Notes under the pieces: generated by a model
Database searches by the model: none
What the model was told of the DNA's origin: nothing
What the model saw: only the letters and a program-made list of their open reading frames with translations
In this document: positions 13,101 through 25,592 of the stretch, piece by piece
How positions within the stretch are numbered: position 1 is the first letter of the stretch
How the letters are laid out: every line of letters starts with the position of its first letter
Program-made: the position numbers and the translations under genes
Assembly: GCF_000224145.3 (NCBI RefSeq)
Contig: NC_020173.2
Location: forward strand, 965,624-1,029,623
Length of the DNA: 64,000 bases
From: Ciona intestinalis
Taxonomy: Eukaryota; Chordata; Ascidiacea; Phlebobranchia; Cionidae
Direction: 5' to 3'

Positions 13101-16100
13101 TTCCTGCTTAAATTTTGTCATATCGGCAAGAAAATCAACTTGTTTGGCGACTATTTTGCCTTTATCTTCTTGCTGGCTGGATTGAAGGTGATTTTTCCAT
13201 GCTTTGTATTCCATAAGACTCATTGTTGTTGTAGTGGAAGATTGAAACAAATTGCCGTTCCTGTGTAATATAGGCAAATGTCGCATCAGATACACCTTAT
13301 TTGCTTTATAATATAAATGTGTAGTATATTCCATATGATATGAATGAGGTCTTACCGAGTCTGAAGAGCGCAGAGTTGCCAAAATAACAGCAAAGGTACA
13401 GGTGTTATTTATAAAACATTTTCCACTATTATTTTTCAATGGTCATGCTAAATACAGTTTGCTTTGGTATAGTAGGGCAGAGGAAGATAAAACACTGTTT
13501 CTTTCTATTTTCTTATCCCATTTGGTAGTAAACACAGAATAGGCTATTCAAATTAATATAAAACTGCATCTCTCCGACTTCCATAAACCATTGTTAAATG
13601 TTAAAAACACGATCGAGATATTTGGTTGTGAGCTAGAAGTGTCCCATCTTCCTCCACTACTACATAATAAAAATAAATAGATGGTACATACTTGTAAACA
13701 GCAATGTAGAGTTTGTTTATTGAATTTCCATTCAAAAACGCAGTTGGAACAGCAGGTGGTAGGAGGAGAGTGCTTTGTGACGCCTGTGATGCAAAATGTT
13801 CTTTACTTGTGCTTTATATGAGATATTTAAAAAATTCACCTATGGCTTCAAAATACTGTTTATATTATGACTGTAATGTTAACATTATGACAATATATTT
13901 GTTACATTACATTTTTTAACAGAATTTTGAACGACTGTAATATATTCCGTGAATCTGACCCTGACCTGGTGCTCATACAGTTGGACGATTCTTGTGTAAA
14001 GAAATACAGTAAGGATCTGGTGCTACGAAAATGTAACAGACAAAAATCTAGTCCAACTAATTTGGGATGACATTGCTAAAACGCAATTACATACTAATAG
14101 TCAATTATAAGGAACCTGATGCAGATGTGGAGAATGCAGTATTATTTAGCTATGCTAGTTTGTATGAACAAATAACAGCAGTGAAAATGCTGTTTTTGAC
14201 TTAAAACCGGGGTGCAATAAATGTATGGTTTTAAAAGTTGTTGCAACAAATACCCCTAGTGTTACAGTTATGGTAATGTATGTGTGAAGTATAAAAAATA
14301 AAAAAGAATGAAAAAATAAAAGGATTGAAAAATTAAATAATAACAAATCCTGGCATACCAATTCCAATTCTGGATATTTTGTCAATTCTGTCCATTCAAT
14401 CGCCTCAGAGATGGAGCAGTAGATATACTTTTGGTCGGTAACGTTAAAGTTATAACCAGCTAACGCAATATTTGAAGATTTCTGGAAAAACAACTTTGTT
14501 ACCAAAGCTCGAAAAAGGGAAATGGTATTCAACTCCATACCATGTTTATGTTTGTCATATTTGAAAGGAATCCTATAGCAGTTGTTTTCAGTATTCGTTG
14601 TAGCTTGTTACATGTTTGAACCACTTCATGCGAAGGCAGTATGGAGTAGAATGCATGGGATGACATGGACTTACCCATTAACTCCAGTATTGAACTACTA
14701 AGAGATATCTAGGAGAAATTTCAGGATTAAATCAATTTAAATAGGGGTATGAGACGAAAAAATCAACACATGCTTACAATATGCACAAAGCATAAAACAT
14801 AGGCAGTAAATAAATCAATAAAAAAATCAAAAAAATGGACATAAAGACCAAAAATAGACATTTTGGGCTCCTTGGGTATAAAAATGAAAACTTTATTCCA
14901 ATGTTTTGTTTGCCATTCGGCAAGACTTCATCAGAGTATGACAAATAAAACCTACATTACATTATGCTTAGAAGTAACAAAATATGACCAACCATGTTCT
15001 CTTGTAAATGTTCACTGCAGTTTCCGATCACTTCACCCAACAGTTGGAAACCGATTGAATCGCGGACAATCACCCCACTCAGGTTACCGACTGCATTACT
15101 GCACACTGACCAAGCATTTTCCCGTGATATGTTTCGTTCAAGCATCATCTAGAAAGATAAGTTTATGTATTTTTTTAAATTGATTGAAGTACATATGAGA
15201 ACACTAAAATGCTTCTCATTTATTTAGAAAAAAAAAAGTTTTGTAACCAAGTGGTTAAACACAAGCATTGCAAAACCACTTGCGTTGTATCGCAAGTATA
15301 GCCTGTTCGATACTTGATGCAGTTGTGAACGTGTAATTTCTGGGGCAAAACACTTAATGAATATAAATCCAACCCAGGGTCCAAGTTTTCAGTCATACAG
15401 AAACAAACAAAAAAAAACAATTACTCATAAAGTTGCATATTATTTTGTTCCAATATTATGTGTATGAAAACAGACATTCATGTTACAATTACGACTGCTT
15501 TATTCATTCTAAAGATATACGACTGGAATGCTAATTACACAAGTCATAAATCGGTTACTTGAGAATATTAAACCTAAAATAACAACATTAAGTAGGGTGG
15601 GGGAAGATAGGACACTTTTCATTCTATTTGGTCCTAAACAAAAAACATTCAAATAAATTTAAACCATATACCTATGTGCTATGTTAATTGTTAAAAAAAA
15701 ACTTTAGAATATTTAGATATTTGATGCTAAACGTGTCCCATCTTACCCCACCCCACTACAATACAGCCAATAATGCAACCGAAATTTGTTTAGAATAATC
15801 CATTTTTGTGCTACAGTTACAGCTTGTACAATGTAACAGTTTAAAGTACAGAACAAGCTTTTCAGTAATGAGAGGATACAGCGCACTTAACAATTACAGG
15901 AATAAAATCCAAGTATTTGATAATAACCACCACGTTACACTATACAACTACCAGCGCTGTAACACAGCCGATAATTACATCGAGATCTCAAGTATTTGAA
16001 GAGAGGTAATGACAGTTTGGTATGAACTTTCTACAGTAAATTAATGGTTTGGTATTTCATGTCATCTATGGTAACCTTGTATAAGGAAATCATTGTTTTG

Positions 16101-19100
16101 TTTTTTAATTTTTTTTTGTAAAAACTTTGTGAAAACTTGCCATTTTACGCATAAAATTTTAATCTTCATACTGTATTGGTAATTTGGTAACACACTGTAG
16201 TTGCATATAAACTGACAGCATATACAAGTATATCAGGATATTAACAAAACCATTTTTTGTTTATAAAGTTCTAACAGAAACTTTCATATAAGTTATTTAC
16301 TATGTTTTCATGTTGTAAAAAATATTTCAGCAGGAAGAAAAAAATGTTAATGTTTTTTAAACAGACTTTACTCAAAACAGAAAAATAAAATGCAATATCT
16401 CTTTTAAAAGCATGGCTACATTCTTACTTTTACTTAAATACCTTAGAATATCTTGCAAGTGGGTCATGGAACTGACATTGTGAGTAGTTGCCAATGGACC
16501 AAACACCTGGTAGTATACACTGTCGTGATGCTATGTGTGGTTCCATGGTAATCTGGGGAATATAGAACAACAATTACTACAATACAATGTGTGGACTTTG
16601 TATAAAGTGGGGCAAAGGCAGTCAACCAGTTGCATGACAAAGCCTTGTATTTTTCTAACTAAACGGAAAATGTCAAATGGTTATGCTGCTTTACTGATAA
16701 CCACTGAAGCAATTTATTCCTTTTTTTAATTTGTGCATGAAGCAAACAAATTAGGTGGAATATGTCATTGTCAAAGTTTTAGATGAACAAATAATGAATA
16801 AAAATTCCAAAATTTAAATTCAAGTCCTCCCACAAATAAACACGAGGATAATGCAGCTTACTTACAACCACCAGCTGAGGTTAGGAACACTAGACTCAAT
16901 ATGTTGCATTCGCTCGCTTAAATTTACTACCCTAACTTACTTCTTGTTGTGGTTCAGTGCAGTTGTAACGTACCGTGACACCCGTCACGGCTTCGTGCCA
17001 CGTGAAGTTGCCCATATCGTTTGTGACATTCACCCTGTCACAATACTTGGCTGTGGTTTTGAGCACCTTGATCTCAGTATGTTTTGATACGAAGGAAATA
17101 TTTGATGAGATAGTGCACCCCCACACCCCTGCAAAGAATTTGTGTTTTAAATGTTTTTTGACGGGGCATTAATTTCAGAAAATATGTGTGCTGAAATAAG
17201 TTTTTGGGAAGTGTTTAGTTAAATGAAGAAAACGTTTTTAATAATACATGCTGCTTCTTAAGAAGGCCCACTGATTTTCTACTATTAAGTTTAATTTACA
17301 TTATTTGAAAGTAAAAAATACGGTGCAAAACAATGTGAAAAAACGTTCATAGTCATACTACAATACTATACATATGACTGCAATTTTAAAAAAACTAAAC
17401 ATTTTGTAAAAAAATTACAAATTTTGCATCTAACGGCTAATACAATATTACAAACGCTATATTCTTTACCTGAATATTGTGCAGTTAGATTAGGTAGTGT
17501 AAGTCTACTTGATACAACTGACGTATCATAAGATCGACGAAAGGTTTGGTTAAACATTTGCATTGACGAGTTGCTTATGCGAACACCATTTAAACTCCAA
17601 TTGATCTAAACATAAGCAAAATACAGATGATATGGAGAGAAACATAGAGAGCTAAATGTCTAAAAATTAAAGGATATTTATGAATGAAACCTGAAACTAT
17701 AGGCCTACTACAATATAAGCTGTAGCTTAACTGTGGAAAGCCTATTTCGTTTGAAAGAACACAGGCATAATAGGTTCAACCACCGACGGGTTAAAGTTTG
17801 AAAACACACAGAATATTCATACTTTTACTTCTACTATTGGTATTACAGTAATCTTAAAATAAACATATTCTATATGTATTTGTCTAATACAGACTTAATT
17901 CTATGGCTTAATAGATTATCTATGTTGTTTCATTGTTTATCCTATAAATAAAAAGTTCACCAATTACATGTTTGTACAGTTAAACAACAAAAACAAGACG
18001 ATAAAAAAACCTTTTGCCCGCTACTGTTACACGTGATTGTAAACAGATTTACCTTGGCATGGAAAAGGTCGGTGCCCTCACAATGCAATGAAATTGAATC
18101 GCCTTCAAACACCACTTGCTGTTTAGCGGGTCGTATATCAAAGTATGGAAGATCGGATAACACGTCTGTAACAACGCCACTTATCCGTTAAATTATCCTC
18201 ACAAGTTAAACAACGGAGTAACAAAACTACTGTGTAAGTGCAACAATAATACAAATGCAGCAAATGGCTATTTTGGACAAAACTGATAGTATAACACTTT
18301 ATTGTTAAGGGTAAAGCAAAATAATTTTTACTAAAGTCCAAATTTGCAATGTCATTTCCCTCAACTTGGGTGGTCTAGCCTTTCTGTTTTACCATCTTTG
18401 TAAAACAATAAAACTCATACAGAACTTGCTGAACTAAAAATTAAACACATTAAAATAATCTAATAAATGCCCTAAACACAACGCAAAATTCTGTTACAAA
18501 AAATTCATTCCAGGTTTTTTGTCTCAGACTTTGTGTTTTAACATTAAATAGTGTCCTACAAAAAAAAACTAATTAAACAGTGTCTTATATGGACTTTCAT
18601 AACTTTATATCAACTTACCACATTTCAACCGTTTAATTTTCACTCTTTTTAAGTTGATTCCTTTCATAGATAAAGGCACTGTGCATGCACCGTTCAGTTT
18701 AAGTTTGGTTGTTCTATTCATTTTAGACCATACCAGAAATTCCTTCATCATGCAGTTGCATACTAAGTGGGTTGATGACACATTCCTATTGGAAATAATA
18801 TGATGATAGTAACATAACCTTGGAATTACCATGCAAACATTGAACCAATAGATTAGGAAGTAGTTGATATAATAGCAGGAAGTAATAGTCGTAAAGTGGT
18901 AGCTCGTAAAAGTAGTAACACATGTTATAGAAAAAAAACAACTCTATTTAATGGCTTTATGGATATTCCATAAAAAAAACTATTAAATCCTCTATCTTGC
19001 TCGTATGTGGAACTTAAAATCCAAGAAAAAGTAGCAATAATTTAAGAATGATTAATTATAAAAACAAATTAGTAAGAATAAATGTTACAGTCACACAATA

Positions 19101-22100
19101 AATACTTTCAGAATAGTAAATTAAAAATACCAATTACAAATTTTTTTAGGAGAAGTGGTTGATAATGTGGTAAAAATTTGTTGCGAATCACTTAAATGAG
19201 AAACTTACAATCTTTTAAGCGATGTCAGAGATGTGAATGTGTCTCCTGGTATGAGGGGGAAAATATTATTGTTCAAATACCTGGAATACAAATCAAAGTT
19301 GATTTATGAGTTACTTTATAGTGTATACACCACTAACTGCGTATAACAAAAACGTAAAATTTATTAAGTATTGTACAGTGTACACAAAAAATAACTTCTT
19401 GAAAACAAAGTCCATTTTCCAGAACAATGTTTATTCAAACTACTTTAACAAGGATTTGCTGCTATAGTTGCTGCTATAGATCAAGGATTAATTATATAAT
19501 ACATATAATATTTATCTATTTGGTCATCAAACTACATTATTACACTCACAGTCGTTCAAGGCTGGTAAGGCCCAGAAACATGGATCTGTCGAGTCTCCCG
19601 ATGTTATTATGACTCAGATTGCTGAAATGATATTATGGTATGATGGTATGATGGTATATAATAGAGCCTACCATACAAATATACAATCAATATCATACAT
19701 AGTGATACATTATAGAAGACATTTACCATAAAACATACAGCGGAGGAAGGAATTATTTGGACTTTTGGTTGCTTATCTAAACACATATAAAAATTTGGCA
19801 AAATAGTATGTTGGGTTTTAACGATAGGCTTAATTATTGCCATGCAAGTTCTCAGGGCAATGTAGTTTAAAAGAAAACAGTTAAGTGAATGGCATTTTGT
19901 TTTAAGGTCAAGGTAATTTTAAACAAACTTAAAATACACAATACACAGAACAATGCGCAACTCAGACGAGTGGCTCCTCTAACATGTCTGGCATAAACAA
20001 GCTCTCTAATCTTATTGAGAAGCACTTACAGTCTCTTGAGATTCCTGAAATTAGTGAAGGTTGAAGGCCCAATATAACTTATTTGGTTTTCCGCCAATAT
20101 CCTGAAAGCAAAAAGAGGAAGTTCTAATAAATATCATAATTGGAATTTTAAAACAATAACTGGGGAAGGAAAAGTGTTTTACTTTAAACAGATAACACAT
20201 CAGTTTAACCTTAGAATTTATATTCGATGCTATTTATCGTGCCATTACTACAATATATGGTGATTTTGCCAGGACTATTGATTAGTTATCAGTATATTTA
20301 TATAAAAAGTATTTGCTATGCAATGTGGAAAACTGAACAATCCTTTTTATTCTTTATATATATTACAAAAACCAGCAAATAATAATAACACTCAAACATT
20401 TTTATTAAAAAAAACACTATCAATTTTATAGGGGTGGTCTTGCAGCTTCTATAAAAGTTTATTTATTTCAACACAAAGATGTTTTAGGGTTTAGTTTAAA
20501 ATGAATTGTGGTACTTACAAAGAAGTGACACTTTTTAATAGCTGGGAAATTGCTGCAGGAAAAAGCTGCGAACTGATATTTTTAATCCAGTTGTCCGACA
20601 GGTCACTGTAAAAACAAGCGTATTTTAAACCAGAATAATATTTTTTTCTGGAAAGTAAGTCTGTAACACAGTATACAGAATTTCCGGTTAAAATGGGAAA
20701 AGTTGTATTTTAATGTGCTCATATTTAAAACAATTTTAAATTATAATGCAAGTCTCTATATATTTGATGTATTTTTATACAGCTTACGCACAACATAACC
20801 AGGGGCGCAACCAGGGGGGCTGTTTTGCTGTCATGACAGCCCCCTTTTCCGCAGACACGCACGCAGCCAGAAAGTGCTAAGACGCACACACACGCGTTGC
20901 ATTCAATATTACATTCCTTCGCTTAAAATTGGAATAACTTTTCGTTCAATTGTTACGTCACTTGTCCTATTGTAACGTAACTATTAATTATGACGTTTCA
21001 TAATATAACAATCTGGAGGAATGTGCTAACTGCCCAACCAACCACGAGATCGAAACATCGTGTATGAGCGTCACATTTTTACGCTCTGCGCTGGCGTAGG
21101 AAATAAAGGAAGACGCATGTGGTAGCATACATTCAACACTTAACAAACGAAGCAATCGTTGTGAATTTATTCTCGTGAAAAGTGACGTAATAAAACTCTG
21201 GTTCTCGTGCGGTGCCAACGAACACGTTTTTTGGCCTTTGTACAAGCTCTGCCGGGGCGATACTTTGTAATAATATATGACAATTTGTGTTGGTTCCAAT
21301 TTACTGATAGCGTCGCTCATCGCACTTATATTTGCACCNAATTAAATGCNNNNNNNNNNNNNNNNNNNNNNNNNNNNNNNNNNNNNNNNNNNNNNNNNNT
21401 AAAAACCGCACGCACACCTATTTTTTCCGCGGGCATGAACTTGGCACTGCCTTTCTCAAAGTTGAAAATAAAAGTAATTTGCCTATTAAACAGGGCAACA
21501 GGCGCGGTAATAAACAACCTAAACATGTTCCAGAAGTAGCACTGCTGTATATTTACGATGTTTTCCTCAGCCAAGCAGCATAATTATTACGAAACAGTAG
21601 GGATTCACACGTGGATTCATCGCGTCATAATAGCGATTGTTTGACCTGGGAATTGATTACGTCATAATAGCAGTTCACACGTTGATTATTTGCGTCATAT
21701 TAGCGATTGTCCCCTTGATTATTTAGCCTGCAGGTGCTTGAAAACAGGTTGAATATTTGCCTTTTCATGCGCATAAGTAAAGATAGGCTTGCAAAAATAT
21801 TCTGTACACGCGTAAAGCAACGCCTAGGTTTAAAAAGTTAGGAACACCGGTGTAGGGAATATAGCATGGAATGTCACGCTCTACGTAATTTATGTGGATT
21901 AAAATAATGCTCACGACAATCACTAAAAGATCATTTGCGATCGTTTGGTGTGAACTTAATAACGTGCTCGCGTACCACCTGGGAGGCCTTCGCATACCAT
22001 AGTTTGGGAAGCACTGATTTAAACTAATCATCAGAAACAGAAATCATACAAAAACTACAGATCGTATGGGAGCAAATAAAACACGATTGTTTACCAACAA

Positions 22101-23263
22101 TCTCGTTTGTGATGGAACAATCGTAATGGTTTATCAAAGGTATTCTGACGTAAATAATCGTTACATTAACATGCGTAAATCTGCAACAATGTTTCCTCTG
22201 TTTATATTAATTTAGATACGTCTTTTTAATAATGTAGTGTTAGTTTTAATTTACCGCGTAAAATAGAATATATATTCGTGTGCACAACCAACAAAGGCAG
22301 TGGTTTATCGCGTCAGAGATTAACGTGGACTAGACGTAAATATGACAGCCCCCTTTTGAACGCGCTGGTTGCGCCACTGAACATAACATAACCTGTACAC
22401 CATATAAAAACACATTTGTTGAAACGATGTTTTAAGCTTATAGGTAATGTAAAGGAAATGTACCAGTTTAAAGTAATATTTGTATTTTTTGTTCCAAACT
22501 TACATAGAAATGACATCGTCCGGAAATATCCCAGCTTGAAATATTTTGTAAAATTCACTGGTTCTATGGCAGTAGACATCTTTGGAGTTACTTGACTGTA
22601 AAACAATTCAATTAATGTTTTTACTTCTTTGTAAGCAATTTAAATAACACACAGTGTGTATCATAAAACGCCCTAAACTAATATATGCTGACACGCCAGT
22701 CTGTAGGATATGGTGCACACTCAATTTTGCCTACAAACTTTCGATTAAGCATGGCATAATTTGTCCCCGCACGCCATTTAATTAAACAATGAAACAATCT
22801 GTATCAAATTACAAATTTCCTAATGTGGCTTGGAAATGGATGTACTTTTACTCTGATTTTTAATGATGGAAAAAACAAAATATAAAATGCACAAGATCTC
22901 TGTGCTATATTCTGCGGACTGGTTAGCATGAATATTACAATTAGAAAAATGTGTTATTACAATAAACAGGCTTCTGATAATCAATTTTTCCCAAATAACA
23001 AATATATGTTTAGAAATTCACATGCGTCTACGCAAAAAAACAGCAAGAATTGAATGTAGTAGCCAACCTTTATTGTATAACTGTATATTGTAGGGAATTA
23101 CAGATTGAAAAAAGTACACCACACTCACTTTTTTGTTGGAACAGCCACATGAGTTCATAGTAGTGTCGGAAAAGCAAGAATATCCAAGATGGAGAATAGA
23201 ACAAACAAACAGTAGAAATAAAATCCGTTTCACATGTAATACATACATGTTTGTTTTAAACAA
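4140..23263 (-). CDS. ADGRA: Adhesion GPCR of the ADGRA (GPR124/GPR125) group, about 30 exons
   Basis: Exons read from high to low coordinate: signal peptide 23129-23263; LRR N-cap 22504-22595; LRRs 20519-20605, 20030-20101, 19550-19621, 19209-19280; LRR C-cap 18619-18785; Ig 18053-18165, 17470-17605; Ig end plus hormone-receptor domain 16941-17128, 16442-16552; GAIN ~14970-15148, 14359-~14572, 13692-13783, 12968-13260; GPS 12524-12690; TM1 11445-11581; TM2 11139-11244; TM3 9930-10081; TM4 9492-9584; TM5 8365-8541; loop 8060-8141; TM6 7739-7852; 7505-7561; TM7 6932-7193; tail 6468-6718, 5820-5966, 5485-5609, 5045-5271, 4140-4816. Phases match except around the first two GAIN exons, where at least one exon is unassigned. 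Family marks: LLHYSSLSVLLW in TM3, FYLIGCGIPIIICGITA in TM4, KKLTVLREYA and KMTNLQ in the tail, and a C-terminal ETSV PDZ ligand. Vertebrate members act in Wnt7 signalling and planar polarity; ADGRA2 versus ADGRA3 cannot be separated here. Confidence 0.93.
5287..5450 (+). repeat. SINE 3' part, 5'-truncated (Cics-1-like)
   Basis: Matches the second half of the SINE at 1,552, including AAATTATCAGCCA, AAGCTGGCACGAGGTGTA and ATAAAGTAAGTTACATTC. It lies in an ADGRA intron, starting about 15 bases from the splice acceptor of the exon ending at 5,271. Confidence 0.7.
6055..6222 (-). mobile_element. Cimi-type MITE copy, reverse orientation
   Basis: In an ADGRA intron. Starts TATAGTACCGGGGGAGGGG and ends CTCCCACTATA, with the family's interior read in reverse (TTTAGCACATAACATCC). 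The right end is eroded. Confidence 0.75.
6229..6335 (-). mobile_element. Degenerate, shortened MITE copy
   Basis: Starts TATAGTACTGGGGGGGAGGA directly after the copy at 6,055 and ends CTTACTATATA. Only the outer part and TTGATTGTGTTTTGAACAAT from the interior remain. It may be a deletion derivative or part of a tandem insertion. Confidence 0.5.
7271..7469 (+). mobile_element. Cimi-type MITE copy
   Basis: In the ADGRA intron between the exons at 6,932-7,193 and 7,505-7,561. It runs from TATACAGTAGGGTGGGAAAG to a decayed right end (TCTTTCCGACCCTACAATA). The interior holds TCCCATAGACCGTTGTTAAT. Confidence 0.75.
8638..9224. mobile_element. Solo LTR of an LTR retrotransposon (fossil)
   Basis: A 587-bp block in the ADGRA intron between TM4 and TM5. 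It begins TGTAACG and ends CGTTACA, the short inverted TG...CA ends of an LTR, and is flanked by the 5-bp direct repeat ATGTC (8,633-8,637 and 9,225-9,229). It holds a TATA-like stretch, an AATAAA and about 2.6 copies of a 22-bp repeat at 9,061-9,118. No internal region or second LTR is present, so it is the usual product of LTR-LTR recombination. The family (Gypsy, BEL or Copia) cannot be told. Intact ends and target repeat suggest it is fairly young. Confidence 0.75.
9628..9823 (+). mobile_element. Cimi-type MITE copy
   Basis: In an ADGRA intron. Starts TATAGTAGAGTGGGGGAAGA; the right end is degraded and passes into a C-rich run near 9,880. The interior matches the family (ACTCCCATAGACC, GATATTTGGATATAATG). 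Confidence 0.75.
11755..11870 (+). repeat. Possible SINE relic
   Basis: A tRNA-like stretch with a B-box-like GGTTCGCCTC, then a piece resembling the SINE body (ATAAAGTGCTTAATGCTTTG). No clear A box or tail. It lies in an ADGRA intron next to TM1. Confidence 0.35.
12343..12370. repeat. TA microsatellite
   Basis: An uninterrupted run of TA dinucleotides with a short ATAC start, in the ADGRA intron between the TM1 and GPS exons. Confidence 0.8.
13468..13664 (+). mobile_element. Cimi-type MITE copy
   Basis: Runs from TATAGTAGGGCAGAGGAAGA to CTTCCTCCACTACTACA in the ADGRA intron between the two GAIN exons at 12,968-13,260 and 13,692-13,783. Both ends can still be recognised. Confidence 0.75.
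15236..15415 (+). repeat. Divergent tRNA-derived SINE
   Basis: An A-box-like AAGTGGTTAAACACAAGC and a B-box-like GTTCGATAC about 60 bases on are followed by the SINE body (GGGGCAAAACACTTAATGAA, then AACCCAGGGTCC). It ends in an A-rich tail near 15,415. The 3' GGATAAAGTAAG block is missing. Confidence 0.55.
15589..15761 (+). mobile_element. Cimi-type MITE copy, slightly shortened
   Basis: Runs from AGTAGGGTGGGGGAAGATAG to ATCTTACCCCACCCCACTAC. About 25 bases of the interior are missing compared with full copies. Confidence 0.75.
20800..22379. mobile_element. Non-autonomous hAT-like DNA transposon, 1.58 kb, intact ends
   Basis: The left end starts CAGGGGCGCAACCAG and the right end finishes CTGGTTGCGCCACTG, an inverted pair differing at one base. 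The 8-bp direct repeat AACATAAC flanks it exactly (20,792-20,799 and 22,380-22,387). An 8-bp target repeat and CAGGG-type ends point to hAT. Near both ends ATGACAGCCCCCTTTT occurs in direct orientation. No transposase frame is seen. The interior has repeated units around GCGTCATAATAGCGATTG at 21,600-21,720 and the 50-base assembly gap. It lies in the ADGRA intron between the LRR N-cap exon and the first LRR exon. Confidence 0.85.
21350..21399. other. Assembly gap (50 N)
   Basis: A run of 50 N, with a single N at 21,339. The round length suggests a gap of unknown true size, inside the hAT-like element. Confidence 0.98.
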
Positions 23264-23984
23264 ATTGCTCTTTTACTGATTTACATCCGTTGAGACATAT
23301 TCTGTAACTCCTGGCAAGTGCTTTGTTTTTTCATATTTATCACACGCATATATTTAGCTTATCTCATGCATGTCGTTCAATGGTCGTTAATTCTACACAG
23401 AAAAGAGTTTACTGTATATTTGGTACCTATATCTTCTTACAAAACTCTACGTTGTTTTTTTCTCTGATTCATTTTACATTAAAATAAAAAATAAAATACC
23501 GCCTTAAAACAAATAAAAATTAATGGAAACTTTAAACGCCAAAAACATTGTGGGAGCTGTAACTATCCGCGAGAATATGTGACGATTGTCATAGTTTTAA
23601 AGCGCGAAACAGCGAACCAAACATTGGGGGGTTGGGAATTATTTAAAATGATTCTAACAGTAAAATTACATCCGAAGAGTAAAAACACCTAAAAGCCATA
23701 TAATTTCAGTTGGTTCGTGTTTAAAATAGTTTGTTTTTAGGTTTAAGAATTATTTAAATATGAATGAATTGAAAAAAGTTGCTGGGTGATAATGAATGCA
23801 ACAAAAAAATGGGAATTAATGGTATATTTTGGTATAAATACGTTTGCAACATTTCAGTTTGATAACAGAACTGTTAACGCGCACAGAATAACCAGCACCA
23901 TTTAAAACTTAGTATAAACCTCAGGTTTAGGCTACATGTGTTTGGCTACTTTTGAGTACTAGCGGTCCGAAATAAGCAGGCATT

Positions 23985-24125
23985 CTTTTACTGAGGACCC
24001 ACGAAGTTAAAGCAATTACGGTAAGTGTCTTGCTAAAACACATGGGCCTCTAATGGAAGCAGGGTGATCCTCGGAATCTTTTCTTGCTTAGACGTGGGCT
24101 AACCACCGTGGCACAGCGACAAACG
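23985..24125 (-). repeat. SINE copy on the minus strand
   Basis: Read on the minus strand it begins with an A-box-like TGCCACGGTGGTTAGC, then the family's body (GCAAGACACTTACCGTAATT). The 3' tail block is absent. It ends close to the start of a MITE. Confidence 0.55.
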
Positions 24126-24138
24126 AATCTCGGTCTAT

Positions 24139-24330
24139 ATACAGTATTAGTGTGAGGGAAGAGGGGACACCTGTGGCACATATTATTCAGATATCCCGGT
24201 GGTATTTTAAACAATTACCAACGGTCTATGGGAGTCGTAAGAATACAATTTTTGAATGTTCTTTGTTTATTGCCAAATGGAACGAGAAATAGAATAGAGG
24301 GTGTCCCATCTTGCCCCCACCCTACTATAT
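24139..24330 (-). mobile_element. Cimi-type MITE copy, reverse orientation
   Basis: Runs from TATTAGTGTGAGGGAAGAGG to TCTTGCCCCCACCCTACTAT. It is the last family member seen before a gap of about 20 kb without copies. Confidence 0.8.
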
Positions 24331-25592
24331 ATCAATAAAATAGAGAACAGCTCAAGATTAACACGGAAACACACTAAGGAAACACTCCTGAAGCCAAATT
24401 ACACATTTATCCTGTACTTTAACTAAAGCTGCAGCAAAATCAAAGAACAACCACACTTCGCACAGCCAGCTTGTAATTCGCGAGATGCACAAAGTAAAAC
24501 GAGTTTTATCGCTCACGAGATTTTAGTACGTTCCAAATAAAACAAGCTTTAGTTTCGTACCCAAACTTATCACCAAAAAGTTAAAAAATTATAGCACCGA
24601 TAGTTAACCATTATACCTTGCATACGAGATTTACTGATTAAAACGGGCATGTTGGTTATTTCATGGCACAAGCATCTACGCGTTATTGCTTATAATGATG
24701 TATATGGCGAATTTGATGCAAGCGGAAGTATATAGCTGTTATGTAGACTTCGTATCACGTGCGACTTTGCCGAAGAAAAACAATTATTCGATTCGAAGTG
24801 AATTATTAAGAAAATCTAAGTCTAGGAAAAGAAACAGGTATAGTCTAAAAATTGATATTTGTAAAATCATTGAAAGGAAAACTAGAATTAATTGATTAGG
24901 TGGCTCGCCTGGCTTCTCGTAGTCATACCATTGGGGAAACGTATACGATGGCACATTCCAAAAAAACGATAGGGCTAACAGTGTACAGTCGGGTATATGA
25001 AATTATTTTCTCGGGCAAAAGTACCAGTTTCGGCGGCCGTTTATCACCCATTGCCTTCGCAATTGGGACATATTTACATGCGGTGGCCAGCTTCGTTGGC
25101 AAATTACTACGCGACGAAAAGCACCAGTGGAGAGAAATTGCTGGCTAAAAACGCGAAGGTCTATACAGCAACGTGGGAATAATATACAGGGTTCTCAAAA
25201 TTCGAAGCGCTGGTTGCAGAAAGTCGCCACGCAATATAAAATTAAAACGTAACTTCACAAAGAGCCATGGTGCTTTGATTAGAGGCGAACTGTAACTACT
25301 TTGTCGGTGTAGATTCTGCTGGTTTGGCACTGCGTCGAGTTGGGTCCTGCTCTCTTTCAGGGTCGGGTGGAATTCTTTTTACAGTGTGCGTAGCGGCGAA
25401 TACTGTACGGAACGATACAAAAGTGCTTTCAACCGATTTCGCAAAAAGATTAAAAAAAGTTTGTCCTGCGTGACTAAATTCATTTTCACGCTTCTTGTTA
25501 CTCGGTAGGATGAATGTTCGGTCGGTGATAGATCGGATACACGGTGGGTCATGGCTGGGTCAATGACGGAGTAATCTTGTTCGGTTACAATT

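Larger units (their letters stand above)
23264..25592. other. Intergenic: ADGRA promoter side and R3HCC1L 3' UTR
   Basis: Separates two minus-strand genes. The right part (about 24,900-25,592) is more GC-rich and is probably 3' UTR of the R3HCC1L-like gene. The left part should hold the ADGRA promoter and carries one SINE and one MITE. I see no coding exon. Confidence 0.5.

Noticed and set aside
16850-16925. Extra ADGRA exon between 16,442-16,552 and 16,941-17,128
   Set aside because: A short open stretch before a GTAAGT donor exists, but its end phase does not fit the next exon, whereas the two flanking exons join directly in phase 0 and match the hormone-receptor domain.
21207-21583. Frames crossing the N run
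   Set aside because: They are open only because N codons are not read as stops; they lie in a non-coding transposon.
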